Notes under the pieces: model-generated | The model's database searches: none | What the model was told of the DNA's origin: nothing | Seen by the model: only the letters and a program-made list of their open reading frames with translations | Shown: one piece after another, positions 11,521-22,805 of the stretch | How positions within the stretch are numbered: position 1 is the stretch's first letter | Layout: every line of letters starts with the position of its first letter | Source: Tupaia tana | Taxonomy: Eukaryota; Chordata; Mammalia; Scandentia; Tupaiidae | Length of the DNA: 64,000 bases | Reading direction: 5' to 3' | Assembly (NCBI GenBank): GCA_026018925.1 | Contig: JAKSZU010000008.1 | Coordinates: 11,263,626 to 11,327,625, forward strand | Translations under genes and position numbers: made by a program

Positions 11521-11685
11521 TATTAATTTTAATATAATTCAACCTAATCATCATGTTGACTTTCCCCTAATCTATTGATGTGACAAAAACTTAGTGGTAA
11601 AAAATGATGATCTTACTTCCACTCTTCTCTTGGGATAGTGTCTATGTTTCTGGGGCATACATTATATGAAGGTGGGTTGGACACC
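11521..11685. other. Short unassigned spacer
   Basis: Nothing recognised between the SINE and the MIR. Confidence 0.4.
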
Positions 11686-11790
11686 AGGCAATACAGCTAT
11701 TAAGTAAAAGAACAAATAATTGGAATTGAGTCTGACTGGCTCCAAAGTTCACATATCTCTTTTTCCAGTACTGTTCTTCCTCCCTGTCTG
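11686..11790 (-). mobile_element. MIR fragment
   Basis: CAGCTATTAAGTAAAAGAAC, GGAATTGAGTCTGACTGGCT and CCAAAGTTCA parallel the MIR at 10.4 kb and the MIR consensus in reverse. Confidence 0.6.
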
Positions 11791-12884
11791 GCCATTTCAG
11801 CCTCTAGTACCATGTTCATCAACATTTTATTATCTGTCATAAGCCACACTAATGACAGCACAGACATCCCATGGAGCCCTTCAGGTCTCCATGTCTCTTT
11901 TGGTACTCTTGGGTACTCCTAATTCATTCTGCTGGTCATAAACCAGACTTCAGGAAATTCTGGGCAGCTTCCTAGAAATATTATGCAACCATTTCTTCCC
12001 TCGGATCTGATTCTTTTCCTGGGCTAGTCCTAAGAAATAGTCATAAAAACTCTGTTCTTGATACCAAAAATATATTGGATTTGTGTTTATGGAGGGCTCT
12101 TCCTGAAGAAGTTTCACCGTAGTTATCCACTATCCCTAGCTTGTCCCTAATTCTCTCCATATTCTCCTATCAACACAAGAAATAATGTTCTGGTCTTAAG
12201 GCCCATGGCATTGGGGGGTTTAGGAAAGCTGATGGAAGTATGCTCTCACATATGATCCTCTTCCACCAAATTTTTGTATCCTCCCCATTACCTTATGTGC
12301 TTAGGTTTTGAAACTCAAAATGTAAGGAACCACTTATGTCCCCCTATTTTCTGCTGTCAGCTTTTAGAGGTCAATGTTGGGGAAGGGGAGTGTCCCCAAC
12401 TCCTTTAGCTTGTGATGCATATCGACGTGGTGTTATAACATGCACAACAAAGCAAAACATATACATTCAAAGTGGTGTTATGTCATGGAGCATTCAAAAT
12501 AGCACTAGTAAAGCAGAAAAGTGAATAAAATGTAAGCGTTTTGATTCAATGAGACTATAACTCTGCAAAATACACATCATAACAGGAACACAGCAAGTGC
12601 TCAGAGGAAAATGCTCAGTCTGGGGCTCATTACAATTTTCTAACAAGAAGTGATGGTGGTAAAGAGAAGAGAAGTTGGAAGATAACTTATAAGATAAAAT
12701 ACACAGGATCTAATGCTGGCTGGATACAGACGAGGTAGATGAGGTCTCTTTGAGAATCACTCTGTTGTGATGTGACTTTATTTTCTATAAATCATGCCCA
12801 GAGCTGAATATAAAAAAATAATCAAGCATAGGAAGTCAATAGCTTAGAATCTAGAAAGGAAATATGATATACATTTAAAATAAT
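11791..12884. other. Unassigned sequence
   Basis: About 1.1 kb with no SINE, no exon-like ORF and no repeat that I can name. Confidence 0.5.
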
Positions 12885-13330
12885 TTCTAGCATTTATTGA
12901 ACAAATAATAAGTTCTAAAAGCTTTGCATTTGCATGTATTTACTCATCAAAATCTTAAAACAATCCTAAAATGTTAATACTAGGATAATACTCTTTTTTT
13001 TTTCAGAGAGAGAGAGATATTTTTGTTATAGGGCACATGCACTCACTGGAGAAAGAGAGAGAAAGTGAGAAATCCCTTTCCAAGGGGGTTGGCCATGTCA
13101 CAATTCTTTCTCAAGATTTTGGGCATGGATGCAACACATGCCCAGAGTGAATTTCTGAACCATGATTTACCATGTGGGAGTCCAGTGCCCCAACTACCAC
13201 ACCACCTGCTGGCCCCAGATAATACTCATTTTATAAGAGAGGACACAGAAATAGAAGAAAAGAGACAACCTAAGCTTATCTCACTTCAGAATTCACACTC
13301 TGATCACTTTACTATGATTGGATTGAAGTG
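12885..13330 (-). mobile_element. MIR split by a SINE
   Basis: The left part carries GCATTTATTGAACAAATAAT and the ACTCATCAAAATCTTAAAAC region. The right part after the SINE (from 13217) carries ACTCATTTTATAAGAGAGGA and continues to about 13330. Confidence 0.65.
12994..13216 (-). mobile_element. SINE-A inserted in a MIR
   Basis: Reverse SINE-A ending CACCTGCTGGCCCC. TSD: ggataatactc at 12983-12993 against agataatactc at 13217-13227. Confidence 0.85.
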
Positions 13331-13419
13331 GTAGAAAATTGGAGCAGGTTCATTCTGGCTGGAGCAGAGATTCAGTGGCAGCTAAGAAGGCTTTCATGGG
13401 ATAAGAAACCTTTGAGTCC

Positions 13420-13672
13420 ATTATTGTTTCATTGTCAGGGGTGTGCGCACTCATCAGAGAGAGACAGAGAGAAAGGGAGAGGAAGAAAGCACTCCTCCGA
13501 TGGCACATGGTCATGCCACAATCCCATCTCCATTTCTCCATCCTTTGAAGATTTAGGACATGTACACACACTCACTGGGGGCATATTTTTCAAGCTTCTG
13601 GGGCCAGAACATAAACCACCATCAGCCAAGTGGATTCCAGCTTCCTTAATGACTAGACTACAGGACCATCCC
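13420..13672 (-). mobile_element. SINE-A2
   Basis: Reverse A2 copy: TTTCATTGTCAGGGGTGTGC, CACTCATCAGAGAGAG, CTCCATTTCTCCATCC. The head is degraded near 13665. Confidence 0.75.
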
Positions 13673-13679
13673 AAGGACC

Positions 13680-14590
13680 CTGTTGAAAGATGAGTGAGTA
13701 AGTACCCCACAGGCTGGAACAAAGGCATCCAAGTGAAATACATCTTCATTTGAGTTCACAGAATGATTGGTCTAAGCAGTACTCTCTGAGCTATCCAACT
13801 GGAACAAATGAAAGACAAAGTGCTAGGAGACAGAGATTCCCGAATTCAATGTCCTCCGATGGCTGTGTGTGTTTGGATGAGTCACAGATCTGTGGTAATG
13901 AAAAAGTGCTTGCAGATTAATGAGGCTGACTGCAGTAATTGCGAGGCAGGAGCTAGATGTCTAAATAATCTCCTGCTCTGTAGTTTGAATAATACCAGAG
14001 GAAAGAGTAAGATTATTTAAGTAAATGTGACAGATGAAACAGTAGCTGTTACATCAGGCCACCCTTTTGAGGACTGGAAAAGTACAAAAAATGGAGTGAG
14101 CAGTTTGCATATTCATCTCATTAGACCGTGTGGGTTTACTAACTCTCTCCTGAACATTAGCAAGCATCGATGTTAGCTCTACAGAGCCCAATGAATGCTG
14201 CGGTACTATTTGGCCAGGGTTCAATTATTTATTAAATTCTACAAATTTCTCCCCTGACAATGTTAACAGCAGTGCTGTGGAATCAAGGTGTACAAAAGAA
14301 GTTCATTTGAAGGAAAATAACATGAAAGACTTATTCCAGCTGGCTTCCTTCTCCATTGACTATCTCTTCATCCTATCCCTCTTCCTGTAGTTTTGAGGAG
14401 GACACTGCTATTAATTCCTCCTGCTGCCTCTGAACCCACTGCATTCTAGTTCTTAGAACTCCACTGAGTTCTTGCCTTATTATTGAAGCATACCAGGGAC
14501 CTGCAAAGTGCCCAGTGCAATGACCTCTCTCATTTGGCTTGACCTTTTCTCCATACTATTCACTAACTTCGTATCTCAAATTTATCACCA
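13680..14590. other. SINE-free stretch, possibly conserved non-coding
   Basis: About 0.9 kb lacking lineage-specific insertions. 13900-14300 has TAAT-type and octamer-like motifs (e.g. TTTGCATATTCAT near 14105) but no open reading frame of note. Conservation cannot be tested from one sequence. Confidence 0.35.
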
Positions 14591-14592
14591 TG

Positions 14593-14813
14593 GAGCCAAG
14601 TGGTGGTGGCATAGTGGTAATCCAACTGGATCCACGTGGAAAAAGTTCTGGATTTGCAACCCAGGAGCTCTCTAAGCACGTTGGTTGCATGTACCCATGC
14701 CCAGATCCTGGCCAGCTGAGACTCAGGGGAGATCCCACTGTGGAGACCCTGCTGGGAGTGCTACCTACCTCTCTCTCTTTCCCTCTCTCAGAAGAAATAA
14801 ATAAGTAAATTTG
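14593..14813 (+). mobile_element. SINE-B
   Basis: GAGCCAAGTGGTGGTGGCAT head, CTGGATCCACGTGG, GATCCTGGCCAGCTGAGACT, GAGACCCTGCTGGGAGTG, CT-rich tract and AAATAAATAAGTAAA tail. Confidence 0.85.
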
Positions 14814-15090
14814 AAAAATAATTCCATCATTTCCTCAGTAGACGGGTCCCTTCCTTCACAGAAGACATTACAAATTATATTACACAGCTGTGTTGGTATT
14901 AAAGCAAATATTATATACTAAAACACTTGTTTTAACCTAAAAGTATGTTTTCTTCTGATTTTAAAACAAATAAAAGCACCTAGGGTATGCTGAGCTCTAG
15001 GCACTGTGAGGAGCTGACCTGCCTGTCTCCTTTGCTTCAGGCCCTTCCTTACCTGAATGGGCCACGACTATCCTTTGCTACCTGCCTTCC
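14814..15090. other. Unassigned sequence
   Basis: Nothing recognised between the SINE-B and the L2 fragment. Confidence 0.45.
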
Positions 15091-15094
15091 TCTC

Positions 15095-15220
15095 GTTAGC
15101 ATGTCAGTCCCATGAGGTCAGAGAATCCAGTCTTACTTGCTGCTCTCTCTCCAGTGCTTAGAAGAATACCTGGTATGTTATGAGGCCCTAGTAAATATTT
15201 ATTGGATAAGTCGATAATGA
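15095..15220 (+). mobile_element. LINE L2 3'-end fragment
   Basis: GTCCCATGAGGTCAGAG, CCAGTGCTTAGAAGAATACC and TAGTAAATATTTATTGGATA follow the ancient L2 3' region. Confidence 0.6.
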
Positions 15221-15400
15221 ACTACTTGTTCTTTCTGTTTCTTCATTTGCTTCTCTGACACTATTTTTCAGTCTATTCTTTTTCTCAGTTTTTGTCCCCT
15301 TTCTTTCTATCTTCTCTTTCAAATGGCCTTGATTTTTCTCCAGAGTTACAGGCTCACACTTGCTGATATACATAATACAAACTCCCTGGATTTCCCTCTC

Positions 15401-15430
15401 CCTTGATTATTATTATTATTATTGTTGTTA
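15401..15430. repeat. (ATT)n microsatellite
   Basis: Short run of ATT/GTT triplets. Confidence 0.8.
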
Positions 15431-15466
15431 TCTTGATGCTAGTAATGCCATTATCATCTTTCTCTC

Positions 15467-15655
15467 TTCAAAATTTTATTTATCATTTTTGTTTCTTTGT
15501 TTGCTACAGGGCTCATGTGTTCACTAGTGAGAGACAGAGACAGAAAGAGACAAAGAGAGAGAAAATGAAAATGAAAGCCACCAGGTCTAGGACTTGAACT
15601 GCAGTTAGTCATGTGGGAGTCCAGCACCTTAACTACCATGCAAACTGCTGGCCCC
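15467..15655 (-). mobile_element. SINE-A-short
   Basis: Lacks the central segment: the GAGAGA-rich part runs straight into AAAGCCACCAGGTCTAGGAC. The head reads CTGCTGGCCCCC at the right end. One of five copies of this shortened form. Confidence 0.75.
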
Positions 15656-15843
15656 CACCATTATTATCTTTCAAGTTGCTCATGCCTGACACAAGAAGCC
15701 ACTTCAAATTACCCATCTAGCTTGACTCAGATCTAAGCTATAAGGGTTTAGAGTTGGCAGTCTTGCCTTGCCTATTTTATGTGCCTCTTTGTCATTGTCA
15801 CATCACTGCCATCTCTACCTATACCTTCAGTAACCCATGGTTA

Positions 15844-16030
15844 GGGACCAGCAGATGGTGTAATGGTTATGTTTCTGGATTCCTATGTGGCCGACTGTGG
15901 TTTGAGTCCTGGACCCAGTAGCCTGAAACTCATACCAGGCATATGTGCGTGTGTGCCCAAAATCCTAAGAGGAGAATGGAGGAGAAGGGATTGCTGCGTG
16001 GCCATCCCTCCTGGGTAGTGATTTCTTATA
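15844..16030 (+). mobile_element. SINE-A, 3'-truncated
   Basis: Good head and body (GGGACCAGCAGATGGTGTAA, GAGAATGGAGGAGAAGGG) but it stops after TAGTGATTTCTTA, with no CT tract or poly(A). Probably truncated after insertion. Confidence 0.8.
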
Positions 16031-16290
16031 TTTGCTTTGCATACAAATTAAATTACAAATCCCTTATTTGTCTCCAACTTAAATGTCTTGCTTTATTTTC
16101 AGCACTCCTACAGATCCTATGGCCCTGCCAAACCTTTCTACTTGGGAGTTCTAAAGATTTATACTATATTTCCTGCATTCTTTGTTCAAACTTCTCCTTC
16201 TGTCTGGATGACTTTCCCACCCCATGTGTGAGCATCTGAATGCTCCAGTGTAGTACTAACCTCGTAGCCAGCAATCAGAATTTGTGTAAC
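16031..16290. other. Unassigned sequence
   Basis: No recognised repeat or gene between two SINEs. Confidence 0.4.
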
Positions 16291-16293
16291 GCA

Positions 16294-16576
16294 GGGACCA
16301 GCAGTTGGTGTAATGGCTATGTGGCTGGACTCCCAATGTAGTTGAATGTGGTTCGAGTCCCAGACCTGGCCACTTAAACTCATGCTGGGCGCATGTGTGT
16401 GTGTACCCAAGACCCCTAGAGGACAATGGAGGAGAAGAGATTGTGGCATGGCCATCCTTCACTGGAAGGTGATTTCTTGCTTTCTGTCTGTCTTGTCTGT
16501 CTTTGTCTGTCTTTCTGGTGAGCGCATGCACCCTATAGCAAAAACCTCTCCAAAAAATAAAAAAGAAAGAAAGAAA
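16294..16576 (+). mobile_element. SINE-A
   Basis: Starts GGGACCAGCAGTTGGTGTAA and ends CCCTATAGCAAAAACCTCTC with an A/GAAA tail. Degraded TSD near agaatttgtgtaacgc / agaatttctgcaatgc. Confidence 0.85.
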
Positions 16577-16734
16577 GAATTTCTGCAATGCTGTCCCTCT
16601 CTGGTATTAGCATAGTGCTTTGTATGAAGGTGGAAATTAGTCAGTTTTTATTAAGATGAACTTAAAGAAAATTAACATAGAGAGCATAGCTTCTACCAAG
16701 ATATCATATTTTATGTCAAAAAGTGACAACAGTG

Positions 16735-16995
16735 GGACCAGCAGTTAGCATAATGACTATGTCGCTGGACTCCCACGTAGTCCACTGCGGTTTGAGTCCT
16801 GGACCCAGCAGCTTAAACTCATGCCAGGCGAATGTGTATGCATGCCCAAGATCCCAAGAGGAGAATGGAGGAGAAGGAATTGTGGCGTGGCCATCCCCCC
16901 TGGGGGGGTAATTTCTCTCTTTCTGTCTCTCTGTCTCTCTCTTTCTGGCGAGCGCACATGCCCTATAGCAAAAACCTCTCCAAAAGAAGAAAAAA
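16735..16995 (+). mobile_element. SINE-A
   Basis: GGGACCAGCAGTTAGCATAA head with box B GGTTTGAGTCC. TSD around aaagtgacaacagt (left) and aaagtgacaatagt (right). Confidence 0.88.
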
Positions 16996-17031
16996 AAAGT
17001 GACAATAGTAACTTTTTAAGAAGAGTAAAAG

Positions 17032-17283
17032 CAGGGCCAGCTGGTAGTGTGGCACGTAAGGTGGTTGTATTCTACATGACCAATTCTGTGGTTCGAGTCC
17101 TAGACCTGGAAGTTTGAAAAACACACCAGGTACGTGTGTGTGCATGCCGAAAATCCCAAGAAGAAAATGGAAGAGAAGTGGTTGCAGCATGCCCATACCC
17201 CCATGGGGTGATTTCCCACTGTCTCTCTCTTTGTCTTGTCTTTCTCTAGCCAAGTGCACATCCCCTATAACAAATCTTACAAA
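17032..17283 (+). mobile_element. SINE-A, older
   Basis: Head GGGCCAGCTGGTAGTGTGGC, end CCCTATAACAAATC. Exact 11-bp TSD aagagtaaaag at 17021-17031 and 17284-17294. Confidence 0.85.
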
Positions 17284-17299
17284 AAGAGTAAAAGTGATA

Positions 17300-17944
17300 A
17301 TCAAACAATAGTCCAGTTAGGTTAATCTGCCTACATCAGTACAATTCTAAGCTTTATACACATTTAGCATGACAAGCTCGGGCAAAGCTAACTTCAACAT
17401 GGATGAATATTTCAATTTCAGAGCTTAATCTAATCAAGCAGAGTAAATTAATGAGAACATCTGCTTTGTCTCAATAAATGCCTTGATCACTAAACTAGCT
17501 TTAATGAGACAAGCAACTAACTATATTATCCTTCTGGTACAAGTCAAGCAAAGGTTGGGCTACCAAAGGGGTAATATGCTTTAGTATAAGGAAACAGATA
17601 ATGTGCAATGATAATTTAGCCATCTAAGTATTTGGAGTGACCTTAATAATAAAAGGTTTGATGCATTCCTCTTTTAGTTAATTCAAATTTCTCTTATTTT
17701 ACAGAAATGAACATGTTCATTGTGAGAGGTTTAGATAAGACAAAAAAGTCATTCTAACAACATGATCATAATCTTCACTGCCCATAGAAGATTTATCCTT
17801 CACACTTTGTTGTAGAGACTTCAAGTCACAATTTGGTTTCGTTCTTTGAGTGTGTCTGTGGAGTGTGTGTTGTGTGTACATGCAGGGTATAAGGTCAGTT
17901 ATTCATTCTGCACACACAAGAATTTAGATCATACTATACACAGT
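17300..17944. other. SINE-free stretch, possibly conserved non-coding
   Basis: 17340-17690 is AT-rich with homeodomain-like TTAATGA/TAATTTA motifs and no repeat. A GTGTGTGTTGTGTG patch follows near 17860. No ORF. Conservation is untested. Confidence 0.3.
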
Positions 17945-18184
17945 TTTTAAAGGTTTTTGCCATAGGGGATGTGCACTCACCAAAGAGAGACAGAGACAGT
18001 GAGAGGAGAAAGTAAGAAATCACCCACCGTGGGGATGGACATGCAACAATCCCTTCTCTATTCTTCTCCTGGGATTTTGGACACATGTGCACACACATCC
18101 AACATGATTTTCAAACCTGGTCTCAAACCATGGTCAGCCATGTGGAAATCCAACACCTTAACTTTCACACTACCGGCTGGCCCT
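17945..18184 (-). mobile_element. SINE-A, older
   Basis: AGGTTTTTGCCATAGGGGAT, CACTCACCAAAGAGAG, CTCTATTCTTCTCCTGGG, head as CTACCGGCTGGCCC. Confidence 0.8.
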
Positions 18185-18319
18185 ACACCATTGTTTTCTT
18201 ATGCTTGCATTTTCTGGCTTTAGTATTAAGTTTATACTAACTTCACAAATAAGTTGATCTTGTTTCCTCCTCTTTTATCTGTAAAATATTTTTGAAAGAA
18301 AGAGATTCTCGTTAGTACT

Positions 18320-18535
18320 GGTGGACCAGTACTAGACTGAACTGATGGAAGCCACATGGCTGACTGAGGTTTGGACATCCACCCTGTCAGTTTGAAATGG
18401 GTTGGGCTTTCATGCCCAGATCTTGGCGGGCTGTATGAGGAGATCAAAGGGTAACGAGACCCTGTTCAGGGTGTTTGTTTCTGTCTCTCCCTCATGTGTG
18501 ATCTCTATCATGAATAAAAAAGAAAAAAAGAAATG
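18320..18535 (+). mobile_element. SINE-B, diverged
   Basis: Contains GCCCAGATCTTGGCGGGCTG, GAGACCCTGTTCAGGGTG, TGTCTCTCCCTCATG and an AATAAAAAAGAAAA tail. The head region is badly decayed. Confidence 0.65.
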
Positions 18536-18875
18536 AATTCTGTTTTTTGAAGTGTTGGCAAAAACTGACCTATAAAATTAAGACACCGTTCTGTCTAGCT
18601 AGATCCTCCCATCGTTCAAAATATTATTTGTTCATTCCTTTTCTCTTTTCCTTGATACTATTTGCTAGAATTTCTTTCCATTTCTTTAGAATATTCTCTC
18701 TTTAACTGTCATGTATATGATAATATTTTTTCTAATTTCTCATTTGAGAATCAGTTTTGTTTATGGTGCCATTTCACACAGAAGAGCTTTTAGAGTTATA
18801 TCTTTATTTTTATTTGTTCATTTTAAAATGTGTATATATCCTCTAGTATTTTTTCTGATAGATAGAGATACAGAT
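18536..18875. other. AT-rich unassigned sequence
   Basis: T-rich, with no gene and no confident repeat. Confidence 0.4.
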
Positions 18876-18881
18876 TTTTTT

Positions 18882-19158
18882 CTTTTTTTTTTTTTTTTTT
18901 TTTTTTTTTTGAGAGGTTTTTGCTATAGGGCTTGTGCGTTCACCAGGCAGACAAAGAGAGACATAAAGACAGAAAGCAAGAAATCACCCCCTGGGGGTAT
19001 GGTCACACTGCAATCCCTTCTCCTCCATTCTCCTCTCGGGATTTTGGGCACACACGCACACGCGCCTGGCGTGAGTTTTAAGCCACCAGGTCCAGGAAGC
19101 GAACCGCGGTCGACTACATGGGAGTCCAGCGACATAGACATGCTAACTGCTGGTTCCC
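18882..19158 (-). mobile_element. SINE-A, young
   Basis: Poly(T), GAGAGGTTTTTGCTATAGGG, head reading GGGAACCAGCAGTTAGCATG on the opposite strand. A few bases around box A are missing. Flanked by cagattttttt-like duplications. First of three abutting SINEs. Confidence 0.88.
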
Positions 19159-19177
19159 TTTCAGATTTTTTTTTTTC

Positions 19178-19443
19178 TTTTTACTAAAGCACATATGCAC
19201 TCACCAGAGAATGACAGAAAGACACACAGAGAAGGAGACACAAAGAGACACAGCAATCCCCATGGAAAATGGTCATGCCACAGTCCCTTCTCCATCTTGC
19301 CCTACTGTCAGGATTTTGGGCATGCACACACACATACACACATGCCTGGCATGTTTTTCAAGCCACCAGATCTAGAACTTGAACCACATAGTTGGCCATG
19401 TTTAGATCCAGCTGTCTTAACTACAGGGTCACAAAACCAGCCT
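19178..19443 (-). mobile_element. SINE-A2
   Basis: T-rich tail, GCACATATGCACTCACCAGA, CACAGCAATCCCCATGG, and head as ACAAAACCAGCC. Second of the abutting block. Confidence 0.75.
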
Positions 19444-19445
19444 GT

Positions 19446-19710
19446 TTTTATTTTTAATTATTTTAATTTACTAGAAGTTGCATGCATTCAACAAAGAGAC
19501 AAAGAACTAGAGAGAGGAGAGGGAAAGTTAGAGAATACCCCCATGGGGGATAGTCATGCCACATCTCTTCTTCGTTTCTCCTTTTGGGATTCTGGGCATG
19601 CACATACACGTCCCAGGTATGTTCTTAAAACATTTAGGTTTAGAACTCGAACTTCACAGTGGGCCATGTGAAATCCAGTTGCCTTAACCTCTATGCCACT
19701 GACTGGCCCT
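19446..19710 (-). mobile_element. SINE-A2
   Basis: T-rich tail, AGAAGTTGCATGCATTCAAC, CTTCGTTTCTCCTTTTGGGA, head as CACTGACTGGCCC. The ctgttttta repeats on either side may be its TSD. Confidence 0.75.
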
Positions 19711-20116
19711 GTTTTTAATGTAACTGCTTTGTGTATTTAGACTTTTTTATTTTTACTTTATATTGAAAACTAGGGATCTCAACTATTTTTTTCTCAATGC
19801 TTTGCTAGTTTTTCTAATATCAGTTAATGAACTTTTACTCCACTACTTTGAAAAATCAGTTTATTATTTCCTAAATTTTATTTATATTTGGCCCTATGCC
19901 TATTTTAATTCGTTGAACCATCCCACAGCTTTTTTACTATATTATATAATACAGTTTTAAATGGAAGAAAAACTATACTGTTACACATTTTTTCTCTCAG
20001 AATTACCTTATAATCTAAGATTTATAGTTTTATCAAACTTAATCCAATTTTTATTAAATACATTAATTAAAACAGAAATGGAACAACATTTTTATAGTAT
20101 TAAATCCTCATATTCT
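19711..20116. other. AT-rich unassigned sequence
   Basis: Strongly AT-rich, with no recognised repeat or gene. The 65-codon ORF is low-complexity hydrophobic. Confidence 0.4.
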
Positions 20117-20375
20117 GGGGTCAGCAGATGGTGTAGTGGTTACATCGCTGGACTCCCACATAACTGCAGTTTGAGTTCCAGACCTGGTGGCTTGAAAACT
20201 CACACCAGGTTTATGTGCGTGTGTGCCCGTGACCCCTGGAGGACAATGGAGAAAAAGGGATTGTGGCATGGCCATCCCCTCTGGGGAGTGATCTCTCTTT
20301 CCCTCCCACTGTCTCTGTTTTTTTTTTTAATCTCTCTGAGGATTACATGCACTCTATGGCAAAAACCTCTTAAAT
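20117..20375 (+). mobile_element. SINE-A
   Basis: GGGGTCAGCAGATGGTGTAG head, GGACAATGGAGAAAAAGGGA body, CTCTATGGCAAAAACCTCTT end. Confidence 0.85.
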
Positions 20376-20462
20376 TATTTTTCATTTTCTTTTTGTTTGT
20401 TTTGTCTTTGTTTTTTTGTTTAGTTTTTGTTTTAGATTGTTACCACAGAGTTAATGGTTAGC

Positions 20463-20510
20463 TGGAAAAAGACACAGAAAGGCAGAAACTGAGAAATCAC
20501 CCCCCAGAGA
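20463..20510 (-). mobile_element. SINE-A fragment
   Basis: Only the CAGAAACTGAGAAATCACCC region and neighbouring bases remain. Confidence 0.5.
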
Positions 20511-20604
20511 GCAATATGTCTTTCCATTCGTTGAAGTTGTATACATTTGTTTACCAAAGTCTTCTTGTTTTTTTCATAAATATTATTGAACTTTTCTGTT
20601 AAGG

Positions 20605-20637
20605 GTGTATGTGTGTGTATGTGTATGTATGTATGTA

Positions 20638-20680
<43 letters not shown>

Positions 20681-20682
20681 GT

Positions 20683-20729
<47 letters not shown>
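20605..20729. repeat. Compound (TG)n/(TATG)n/(TA)n microsatellite
   Basis: Alternating purine-pyrimidine tract of about 125 bp: TG and TATG units, a TG run, TA run, TATG, then a final TA run. Confidence 0.95.
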
Positions 20730-20730
<1 letters not shown>

Positions 20731-21000
20731 ATTTTCCAGCTGTTGAGAGTGGAATTACTCCTTTTTGTTTGCTTGTTTTCACTCATTGTCATGTGTGCTC
20801 CAGGTACTCGTTTTCTTCCAGGAAATTTGTAAACAGTTGGAAATAACCATTGATATATCCATTCCTTAAACTGATTAGATTACTTGATGTGAGCTCATGG
20901 CTGCTTTTTCATTTTCAAGACATTTTGTGATTCCAGAAAGGATCTCACACAGCTGGGCCTTGATTGAGAAGGTATTTTATGCTTTTCCAGCCACGCAATT
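20730..21000. other. Unassigned sequence
   Basis: Nothing recognised. Confidence 0.4.
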
Positions 21001-21013
21001 CAAATTTAGCCTC

Positions 21014-21189
21014 AGGTCAGGAGGCGGCATGGTGATTAAAGCACTGAACTCCCACAGGGCTGACTGCAGTTTGAGTCCTATACCTGGCAGCTTGCTTTCG
21101 CTCATGTTCCCTTTCTTTCTCTCTAGTCAAATTTAAAATAATAATAATGATAATGACAAATAAAATTAAATAATTGTTAAAAAAGAAAC
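21014..21189 (+). mobile_element. SINE-A-short
   Basis: GGTCAGGAGGCGGCATGGTG head, box B GTTTGAGTCC, then directly GCAGCTTGCTTTCGCTCATG and the AATAAAATTAAATAATTG tail. The left TSD caaatttagcc is at 21001-21011, but its partner lies beyond the next SINE. Confidence 0.8.
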
Positions 21190-21190
21190 A

Positions 21191-21474
21191 GGACCAGCAG
21201 GTGGTGTAGTGGTTATAGTGTTGGACTCCCACATGGTCAACTGTGGTTCAAGTCCTGAACCTGGCATCTTGAAACTCATGCCAGGCGTGTGTGCATGTGT
21301 GTCCAAAATCCCAAGAGGAGAATGGAAGAGAAGGGATTGTGGCATAGCCTTCCCCCCTGGGGGATGATTTCTTGCTTTCTGTCTCTCCGCCTCTCTCTGT
21401 ATTTCTGGCTAGTGCACATGCCCTACTGGAAAAAAAAAAAAAAAAAAAAAAAAAACCTTAAAAAATCCAAAAAA
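21191..21474 (+). mobile_element. SINE-A
   Basis: AGGACCAGCAGGTGGTGTAG head, CCAAGAGGAGAATGGAAGAG body, 25-A tract near the end. caaatttagcc at 21475-21485 repeats the sequence at 21001-21011. Confidence 0.88.
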
Positions 21475-21485
21475 CAAATTTAGCC

Positions 21486-22777
21486 ATGTGTTCAATTCTG
21501 CCATATTCCAGTTCTGTGCCAAATCTGCCACATGCCTGGTCCTGCCTGATATTAATAGTGAGTTTGGAGTCATTCCTGTCATTCTGGGGAGAGCAATCTT
21601 TGGTCCAGGAGGCATACACATCCAGATCAGAGTGTTACTTTCTGTCACACAGGATAACTGGGGAAGTTCATCCATTGCTTCAGAGAAGAGGCTGAAAGCA
21701 TCCAGAGCCTCCCAAGTGCTTTCACGGGGTTAAGACTTACTTTTTGCAGCTAATTTACTACCATGAGGAACCTGGGAGCTGGGGAGTGTGAGTTTACCTT
21801 GTGCTCTCACTGAAAATACGCAACATAAATATTGCCACTGAACAATGGTATTTAGCTCAGCTCATTAAGAGAAGGTCTCTCAGGCAATTCTGAACAATTG
21901 GCTTCTCTCCCCAGTTATATTATTTACTTATCAAATAAACACTGAAGTCTCTAGTAAGAACCCTTCTTTTATTCCTAAGTTGCAAGCTGTACGTGTGTAT
22001 TCTCTCTTTTCACGGAAGTTAATTGCTGAGTGAGTGCGGTTTGCATTTTGTTTTTTAAACTGCTTCTTGTATATCATATTCTAAGAATCAGCAGGTCTGA
22101 GCTTTAAGAGCATGAACTGATCACTAGTGTAGAGATAAAAACAAAGCTAAAAGGACATAAATCTATGACATTATATCAGAAGAAACTGAGTCAGGAAATT
22201 ATTTTTAGCAATATACACATCAAAATATTATTAATAAAACTTGAAAACTCTTTAGAGAACTGGAGAACATAGAAGAATAGGATTAGCCTACATAATGTAT
22301 TTTCAGGAAGTTAAGAACAGTGCTTCAACTTAAAAAAAAATAATTAATTAATTAAAAATTTAAAAAATAAACCTTACCCCTTAACTTACCTTTAATACTT
22401 TTCATCTCTGCCACCATGAAGAAATAAATAAACAAATGAACGTAATTAAGCAATTCTGTGTATCAGATGTTTCAACATATATTTCCTTCCTAGTTCTTCA
22501 GATTCTAAACCTCATATGAAATTGCTCTTAGGAAGAAAAAGAAGGAATGAGACCCCTTTCTGGCCTTAATGCCCTATCAACTTTAAATGGAAAGTACAGT
22601 AGTTATGGGGAACTCTACTCCAGCTAGGAGTCATGCCCCTTTTCCACAACTCCATGGAACAGTGTGAACTCTTTGTTCAAATTATAGGCATGCTGGAAAT
22701 GATGCAGAGGAACAACCCCTGAAGATAAACCCTGAATTTTAAGCCAGGGGCTGGCGGGGAACACAAAGGGAGCCCAA
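21486..22777. other. Unassigned, SINE-free sequence
   Basis: About 1.3 kb with no repeat I can name. There is a (TTAA)n-like patch near 22341. ORFs of 69-88 codons overlap on both strands and have no recognised motif. Confidence 0.45.
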
Positions 22778-22792
22778 GAGCCTGGAAATCTT

Positions 22793-22805
22793 TTTTTTTT
22801 TGGAG

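Noticed and set aside
18711-19671. Two 158-codon ORFs
   Set aside because: They translate the three abutting SINEs and a T-rich tract.
20583-20846. ORFs rich in Tyr-Ile or His-Thr repeats
   Set aside because: Translations of the TG/TA microsatellite.
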